A program made the position numbers and the translations under genes. The notes beneath the pieces are model-generated. The model had not been told where the DNA came from. It did no database searches and saw only the letters and a list, made by a program, of their open reading frames with translations. This document shows, one piece after another, positions 5,429-10,605 of a stretch of 10,605 nucleotides of DNA (positions are counted from its first letter, which is position 1; each line of letters opens with the position of its first letter). Source of the DNA: Bacteroidales bacterium (GTDB lineage Bacteria > Bacteroidota > Bacteroidia > Bacteroidales > UBA12077). The stretch lies in the NCBI GenBank assembly GCA_030643125.1, contig DAOWML010000046.1, forward strand, positions 1 to 10,605. The letters are read 5' to 3'.

Positions 5429-7666
5429 ATGCGTCGAATATTTTTAGCAGTTTTGTTCGGAATCCTTTTTCAAAGTCTTTGGGCACAACAAGGCATTACT
5501 TATTTAAAAGGAAAAGTAACTGAGCAAATTGAAAGTAAAGAATTGCCTGTTATTGGAGCGAATGTATACTGGAATAATACTACAGTTGGTACTACTACCG
5601 ATGTTAATGGAAATTTTAAACTAAGCAAACTAAAAACAAATAACCAACTGGTAATTAGTTATGTCGGGTACAGGAGCGATACGGTTATTATTAATAATCA
5701 AGATTTTTTGGCGGTAGCTTTAAAAAATTCAGTTGATCTTAATGAAGTTACAGTTACATACAGGAGAAAAGCTACTGAAGTAAGTTTATTAGATCCATTA
5801 AATACGAATGTAATTGGAGGGAAGGAACTTTTGAAAGCTGCATGTTGTAACTTAAGTGAAAGTTTTGAGACTAATCCTTCGGTGGATGTGTCATTTACTG
5901 ATGCTGTTACCGGAACACGTCAGATTCAAATGCTGGGATTAGCCGGTCCGTATACACAAATTACACGGGAAAATATGCCAGATATTCGTGGATTATCAGC
6001 GGTTTATGGTCTTACATATATTCCTGGTACCTGGATTGAAAGTATTCATTTGAATAAAGGTGCCGGGTCTGTAGTAAATGGTTATGAAAGTATAGCCGGT
6101 CAAATTGATGTAAATCTTAAGAATCCTGCAAACATGGATAAATTGCACCTGAATGTTTATGGTAATCAAAAGGGCAGGATAGAGTTAAATGCAAATTTAC
6201 AAGCTGATATGGGTGATAAAATTGGTACGGCTTTGCTTTTACATGGAATGAATAACTCGTTTAAAGATGATCGTAACGGGGATAATTTTCTGGACCATCC
6301 TATGGGTGAGCAATATATTTTGCTAAATCGCTGGGAATTATATAACAATAAAGGTATTCATTTTCAAGTGGGAGTGAAAGGAACGTATATTGATAAAACA
6401 GGAGGAGAGATAGATTTTAATCCTGACATAGATGAAGGCACAACGAATTCGTGGGGAATGAATATACATACCGAAAGATATGAGGGTTGGGCTAAACTGG
6501 GTAAAGTTAATATTGAAAAACCCTGGCAGAGTGTAGGATTCCAAATATCTGGAGCAACACATAAGCAAGTTTCGTATTTTGGTTTAAGAAATTATGATGC
6601 AAACCAGAATACCTTTTACGCGAACTTATTGTATCAATCAATTATAAAAAATACAAATCATAAATTTAAAACAGGTATAAGTTTTCAATATGATGATTAT
6701 AAAGAATTATTGAATACGGTAAATTTTGATCGAATTGAATCAGTACCGGGAGCATTTTTTGAATACACTTATAATTATTTGGAAAAATTCAATGCCATTG
6801 TAGGATTCCGGGGCGATTATCATAATGAATATAGTGCTTTTGTTACACCGAGGGTTCATTTAAGATATTCGATTAATGATAATACAACATTACGGTTTTC
6901 AGGTGGTCGTGGCCAACGATCGGCTAATATAATTTCTGAAAACACAGGGATTTTAGCAAGTTCCAGACAGTTTATTATAAATGGAGACGGAAGTGATAAG
7001 CCGTATGGTTTAGATCCTGAAATAGCATGGAATTATGGATTAAACCTGACATATAAATTTACTTTGGATTATAGGAATGGCTTTGTGAGTATTGATTTTT
7101 ACCGTACAGATTTTCAAAATCAGATTGTAGTTGATTTAGATCAAAATCCACAACAAGCTATATTCTATAATTTGGATGGAGAATCATATTCGAATAGTTT
7201 TCAGGCACAATTTGATTACGAGTTGATAAATCGGCTCGATTTTAGAATTGCATATCGTTGGTATGATGTGAAAACAACTTATAATGGAAATTTAAAAGAA
7301 AAGCCATTGGTAGCTGAGCATAGAGCATTTATAAATTTGGCTTACGAAACTAAAATGCACTGGAAATTTGATTTTACAATAAACTGGCAGGGACAAAAAA
7401 GAATTCCTGATATGTCGACAAATCCTGTAGAATATCAATTGGATTCATATTCTCCGAATTTCTTTTTGATGAATGCTCAAATAAGCAAAAGCTGGCAGCA
7501 TAGCTTTGATCTTTATGCCGGGATAGAAAATTTATTGAATTATAAACAAAAAGATCCGATATTATCAAGCGATCAACCTTTTAGTCAATATTTTGATAGT
7601 TCATTAATTTGGGGACCGGTAACAGGAAGAAATGTGTATTTTGGTATGAGGTATAACATTAAATAA
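5429..7666 (+). CDS. TonB-dependent outer-membrane receptor, metal-associated type
   Basis: This 745-residue protein has a signal peptide (residues 1-19, cleavage near LWAQ-Q). A CarboxypepD_reg-like domain follows (about 24-100: GKVTEQ, PVIGANVYW, GTTTDVNGNFKL and SYVGY), then a plug domain (about 105-235) and a 22-strand-type barrel to the C-terminus (ending YFGMRYNIK). The plug carries KAACCNLSESFETN (136-149), with CC at 139-140. That signature is typical of Bacteroidota receptors found beside HMA-domain genes. It differs from SusC-type glycan receptors: there is no SusD partner and the protein is much shorter than about 1000 residues. It should import a substrate using TonB energy; copper or a copper chelate is the best guess from context, not proven. 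It is the last gene of the module, ending in a strong terminator. Confidence 0.9.
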   Translation: MRRIFLAVLFGILFQSLWAQQGITYLKGKVTEQIESKELPVIGANVYWNNTTVGTTTDVNGNFKLSKLKTNNQLVISYVGYRSDTVIINNQDFLAVALKNSVDLNEVTVTYRRKATEVSLLDPLNTNVIGGKELLKAACCNLSESFETNPSVDVSFTDAVTGTRQIQMLGLAGPYTQITRENMPDIRGLSAVYGLTYIPGTWIESIHLNKGAGSVVNGYESIAGQIDVNLKNPANMDKLHLNVYGNQKGRIELNANLQADMGDKIGTALLLHGMNNSFKDDRNGDNFLDHPMGEQYILLNRWELYNNKGIHFQVGVKGTYIDKTGGEIDFNPDIDEGTTNSWGMNIHTERYEGWAKLGKVNIEKPWQSVGFQISGATHKQVSYFGLRNYDANQNTFYANLLYQSIIKNTNHKFKTGISFQYDDYKELLNTVNFDRIESVPGAFFEYTYNYLEKFNAIVGFRGDYHNEYSAFVTPRVHLRYSINDNTTLRFSGGRGQRSANIISENTGILASSRQFIINGDGSDKPYGLDPEIAWNYGLNLTYKFTLDYRNGFVSIDFYRTDFQNQIVVDLDQNPQQAIFYNLDGESYSNSFQAQFDYELINRLDFRIAYRWYDVKTTYNGNLKEKPLVAEHRAFINLAYETKMHWKFDFTINWQGQKRIPDMSTNPVEYQLDSYSPNFFLMNAQISKSWQHSFDLYAGIENLLNYKQKDPILSSDQPFSQYFDSSLIWGPVTGRNVYFGMRYNIK

Positions 7667-7699
7667 TAAAAGCCCACTCAAGTGGGCTTTTATTATTTA
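7660..7699. terminator. Bidirectional terminator containing both stop codons
   Basis: An 18-bp perfect stem (7660-7677 and 7682-7699) with loop TCAA has a GC core, GCCCAC / GTGGGC, flanked on one side by an A-run and on the other by T-runs. Read from either strand the core is followed by TTTTATTATTTA, so it can end transcription both ways. The receptor's TAA (7664-7666) and the convergent kinase's stop (7697-7699 on the reverse strand) both lie within the stem. Confidence 0.9.
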
Positions 7700-9184
7700 C
7701 GTTAAGGGTAATGTAAAGAAGAATGTACTTCCTGAGTCTTTTTTACTTTCAACCCGGATTGTACCACCGTTTTTTTCTACCAACTCTTTACAAAGAATTA
7801 ATCCAAGTCCTGTACCTTTTTCTTTTTCGGTTCCGTAAGTTGAAAAAGTAGTTTCTATTTTAAAAAGCTTGTCAATGTTTTCCTTTGGAATTCCAACACC
7901 ATTGTCTTTAATTGATATTTCAATTGTATTGCTATCTTTTAATATTTTAGAATTAATTTCAATTTGACTGTTTTTATGTGAGAATTTAATAGAGTTTGAA
8001 AGTAGGTTACGTATTACTGTTTTAACAGATGCTTCATTAATTTCAACATTTACATCATCAATCTGTGTTTTTATATCAATATTCTTTTCATTTGCTTTTT
8101 CTTCAACAATTCCAATAGGATTTTTTATTAGCGTTTTAAGATTTGCTGATTTAATTGAGAATTCAAGCGTGTTCATCTGAATTTGTGCCCATAATAATAA
8201 ATCTTCGAGTAAATTATTTGTTTTAGACGATAGTCGTGTTAAAATATTCAGGTAATTGAGTTTTTCATTATTTGAAATATCGTTAAAGTTTTCTATTAAT
8301 AAATTAAGTAATTGCATGAAACTCCCAATTGGGCCTTTTAAATCATGAGCTATTACCGAGAAGAACATATTTTTTGTGGCATTAGCCTCCGATAATTCCT
8401 TTTCTGATTTAATTAAAGCATCTTCAGTTTTCTTTCTTTCAGTAATGTCTTCTTTTATTGCTAAGTATTTAATAATATTTCCTTTTTTATCAATAATTGG
8501 TGATATGGATGCCAGTTCCCAGTAATTAGTACCATCTTTACGTTTGTTCAAAAACTCTCCTCTCCAAATTTTACCTGATGCTATCGTTTCCCACATTTCT
8601 TTATAATCTCCGGAAACAGTATGCTCTGTTTTTAAGATTCTAGGATTTTTGCCTATTGCTTCTTCGTAGGTATAACCTGTAACATCCGTGAATTTAGGAT
8701 TTACGTATTCTATATTTCCATCCAAATCGGTTATTACAACAGATGCAGGGCTTTGAGTAATTGCAGTTGATAATTGTAAAATTTCTTTTTCAATATTTTT
8801 TCGTTTAGTAATATCTTCTAAAATACCATCGAAATATAATATATTTCCACTGGCATCTTTAACTGTTGTCATAGTATCTCTGGCAATTATTATATTACCA
8901 CTTTTGGTTTTTAGGCTTATTTCCTGACATGAAGTATTTGAAGTTTTTGTTAGTAGTTTGAGTTGAGATTCTCGTTCTTTACTGGTTACATATAAGTCTT
9001 TAACAGAAATGTTTATAATTTCTTCTATGCTGTATTCAAGCATGTTAGCAAGAGCAAGATTAGCATATATTATTTCTCCATCGACAGTTGTTCTGTAAAT
9101 TCCTACCGGCAAATGATCTGTCAGGTGGCTAACAGTATCTTTCTCTCGATTTATATAATCACTATATTTTGGATGATCTGACAT
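7697..9184 (-). CDS. Soluble PAS-PAS sensor histidine kinase
   Basis: This 495-residue cytoplasmic protein has no signal peptide or membrane segment. PAS domain 1 covers about 18-128 (HLPVGIYRTTVDGEIIYAN to GILEDITKRK). PAS domain 2 covers about 138-252 (TAITQSPASVVITDLDGNI to LAIKEDITERK), each ending in a PAC-type strand. A helical linker (252-272) leads to HisKA (about 273-340), with the phospho-accepting His 280 in AHDLKGP. The ATPase domain (about 385-495) has an N-box NLLSNSIKFS (393-402), G1 DNGVGIP (427-433) and G2 GTGLGL (457-462). No receiver domain is fused and no response regulator is adjacent. PAS signals could be redox, a ligand or a cofactor; no heme- or flavin-binding residue is obvious. 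The gene converges on the metal module, but that alone does not link them. Confidence 0.93.
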   Translation of the reverse strand: MSDHPKYSDYINREKDTVSHLTDHLPVGIYRTTVDGEIIYANLALANMLEYSIEEIINISVKDLYVTSKERESQLKLLTKTSNTSCQEISLKTKSGNIIIARDTMTTVKDASGNILYFDGILEDITKRKNIEKEILQLSTAITQSPASVVITDLDGNIEYVNPKFTDVTGYTYEEAIGKNPRILKTEHTVSGDYKEMWETIASGKIWRGEFLNKRKDGTNYWELASISPIIDKKGNIIKYLAIKEDITERKKTEDALIKSEKELSEANATKNMFFSVIAHDLKGPIGSFMQLLNLLIENFNDISNNEKLNYLNILTRLSSKTNNLLEDLLLWAQIQMNTLEFSIKSANLKTLIKNPIGIVEEKANEKNIDIKTQIDDVNVEINEASVKTVIRNLLSNSIKFSHKNSQIEINSKILKDSNTIEISIKDNGVGIPKENIDKLFKIETTFSTYGTEKEKGTGLGLILCKELVEKNGGTIRVESKKDSGSTFFFTLPLT

Positions 9185-9228
9185 ATTTTAAATATTATCA
9201 GTTTATGTGATTGTACGAATATTTAAAA

Positions 9229-9266
9229 TAACGGTTTCGGTGTATGTGTAAGAAAACCGGCCGTTA
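9229..9266 (-). terminator. Terminator-like hairpin between the two kinases
   Basis: On the reverse strand the outer arms TAACGG and CCGTTA pair, or alternatively CGGTTT-T-C pairs with GAAACCG, and the hairpin is followed by TTTTAAAT. It begins 46 bases after the stop of the membrane kinase and would end its transcript before the PAS kinase. The PAS kinase would then need its own promoter in 9185-9228, where I see no exact TAnnTTTG match. Confidence 0.5.
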
Positions 9267-9312
9267 ATCAAAAAAATACATCCTGTAATGAATAATATCA
9301 GGTGTTTTGGTT

Positions 9313-10605
9313 CTAATTTGGAAATTTCAAGATAAAAATAGATCCATTATTTACCTCAGAAATAACTTCAATATCTATTTGGTGATAATCGCAGATTTTT
9401 TTAGATAAGGCCAGACCAAGCCCGTAACTATCTTTGGTTTCGCTAGAATTTTTAAATCTTGAAAATATATGAGGAATATTATCTTTTTGTATTCCGATAC
9501 CGGTATCAGCAATTTTTACAATAAACTGATGATTCTCCATCAAGGTTTCAACACTAATATGCCCTTTATCAGTATATCTTATTGCATTATTAATGAAATT
9601 ATAGAATAATGTAAACAGTAAATTGTCATTTCCTGTAAAAACAAAATCTGTTGCTTTAAATTTTAGTTTTAACTTTAATTCTTTAGCGGCAATTTTATCT
9701 TCAATTTCTTCAATAACATTTTGAAGTGTATTTGTAATGTTGACTTTCTCTGTTAATATATATTCTTCATTTTCAATTCTCGACATCATAAGTAGGGTTC
9801 GAACAAGATTAGTTAATCTTCGAAGAGTTTTTTTCGATTCAAGAATCTTGATCATATCTGTTTCCTGCAAATTTCCATTGTTAATTATATTGTCAAGCTT
9901 ACTTTGTATAATACTCACAGGAGTGAGTAATTCATGTGACACATTACTGATATATTCTCTTTCATCATTAAATGCTGCTTCAATTTTTCGCATTAAGGAG
10001 TGTATTGTTGCATCAAGATATGCGAAATCGGAAGTTGAAGTTTTGACAGGCCTATAATCAAATGATGCCGGATGATTTGTCGATTTCAATTTTTTAACAA
10101 TTTTTTCAAGAGGTATAAGTAAATATTGAATAAAGGAAAGATCAAGTATTAAAGTAAGCGATATTACAATGATCAGGAAAATAAATGTAAAACGTTTCAG
10201 ATTTTGCTCAAAACGATATATGGTCGATATACTTTTACCAATTTCAATTAAATAATTATTTCCGTTTTCCTCAATCGAATAACTTAAAACCCGGTAATCA
10301 ACAAGTTCATCTTCGATAATTCGTTGTGAATACTGAATTAGGTTTACAATAGTATCGTTTTTAATTTGCTCTATGGAAATATATTCTTCTTTTAAAATAT
10401 TGTAACTGCCAAATGTCTGGAATTCGGCATCCATATCAATATAGGCTTCAATACCTAAACTATCAACTAATTCAATAACCTGGTCGAGTTTTTGTTCTAA
10501 AACATCATCGGTATCTTTTATAGATATTTCACTAACAAGCCAGGGTACAATAATTATAAGTAGTGTTATAATCAGTGCTTTTGATAAAGCATTAAATAAT
10601 GCAAG
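9313..10605 (-). CDS. Membrane sensor histidine kinase, start beyond right edge (partial)
   Basis: The frame is open from the stop at 9313-9315 to the last base of the window, giving 430 visible residues. An internal ATG at 10434 is not the start: the 57 codons before it read without a stop and encode a membrane segment (about residues 8-25, LSKALIITLLIIIVPWLV). A periplasmic sensing region of roughly 110 residues follows, then a second membrane segment (about 138-164, within RFTFIFLIIVISLTLILDLS). A juxtamembrane linker leads to HisKA with the phospho-accepting histidine near visible residue 224 (NVSHELLTPVS; codon 9934-9936). The ATPase domain has the N-box FINNAIRYTD, G1 DTGIGI and G2 GLGLAL. 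This is an OmpR-partner type kinase; its response regulator is probably just outside the window. The sensed signal is unknown. Confidence 0.92.
   Translation of the reverse strand, partial: LALFNALSKALIITLLIIIVPWLVSEISIKDTDDVLEQKLDQVIELVDSLGIEAYIDMDAEFQTFGSYNILKEEYISIEQIKNDTIVNLIQYSQRIIEDELVDYRVLSYSIEENGNNYLIEIGKSISTIYRFEQNLKRFTFIFLIIVISLTLILDLSFIQYLLIPLEKIVKKLKSTNHPASFDYRPVKTSTSDFAYLDATIHSLMRKIEAAFNDEREYISNVSHELLTPVSIIQSKLDNIINNGNLQETDMIKILESKKTLRRLTNLVRTLLMMSRIENEEYILTEKVNITNTLQNVIEEIEDKIAAKELKLKLKFKATDFVFTGNDNLLFTLFYNFINNAIRYTDKGHISVETLMENHQFIVKIADTGIGIQKDNIPHIFSRFKNSSETKDSYGLGLALSKKICDYHQIDIEVISEVNNGSIFILKFPN

Noticed and set aside
9737..10057. Forward-strand frame of 106 codons inside the membrane kinase
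   Set aside because: It is antisense to the conserved HisKA region of the kinase and has no recognisable features.

Overview
The window looks like chromosomal DNA of a low-GC member of the Bacteroidota, probably Bacteroidales or a relative. The evidence is the set of families present: a TonB-dependent receptor with an N-terminal carboxypeptidase-regulatory-like domain, a HYC/CC/PP cysteine protein, an HMA-domain protein and Bacteroidota-style sensor kinases. Start codons lack obvious Shine-Dalgarno sequences, and two upstream regions carry TAnnTTTG-type -7 elements. Species cannot be told from this sequence.

Layout, left to right. Positions 1-455 hold no gene but contain a cluster of small GC-rich palindromes of the dispersed-repeat type, then a likely promoter. 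Positions 456-2148 are a two-gene unit: an SBF/BASS-type membrane transporter and a PhnP-like metallo-beta-lactamase-fold phosphodiesterase that starts with TTG. Positions 2221-2922 encode a LiaF-like membrane protein with five LGG/FGG repeats, followed by a perfect 10-bp stem-loop. A small reverse-strand gene (3036-3437) of unknown function is divergent from a secreted UlaG-like MBL-fold protein (3507-4277) that lacks one expected metal-binding histidine.

Positions 4372-7666 are the most coherent module: a secreted cysteine-rich HYC/CC/PP protein, a secreted HMA-domain protein, and a TonB-dependent receptor whose plug carries a CC motif. Together they look like an outer-membrane and periplasmic system for a thiol-binding metal, most likely copper (inferred). 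The 284-bp gap between the first two genes is rich in nested inverted repeats and a compositional island, so it may be a structured leader or a small mobile repeat. A short palindromic repeat also lies inside the coding sequence of the HMA protein.

An 18-bp perfect stem-loop at 7660-7699 contains both stop codons of the receptor gene and of the convergent gene, and is a likely two-way terminator. The rest, on the reverse strand, encodes two histidine kinases: a soluble PAS-PAS kinase (7697-9184) and a membrane kinase (9313 to the right edge) whose reading frame stays open to base 10605, so its start lies outside the window. A reverse-strand terminator-like hairpin separates them.

Most genes belong to recognisable families. 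I do not see a clear new defence or mobile system. The best candidates for follow-up are the cysteine-rich metal module, the structured DNA inside it, and the repeat that has become protein-coding.
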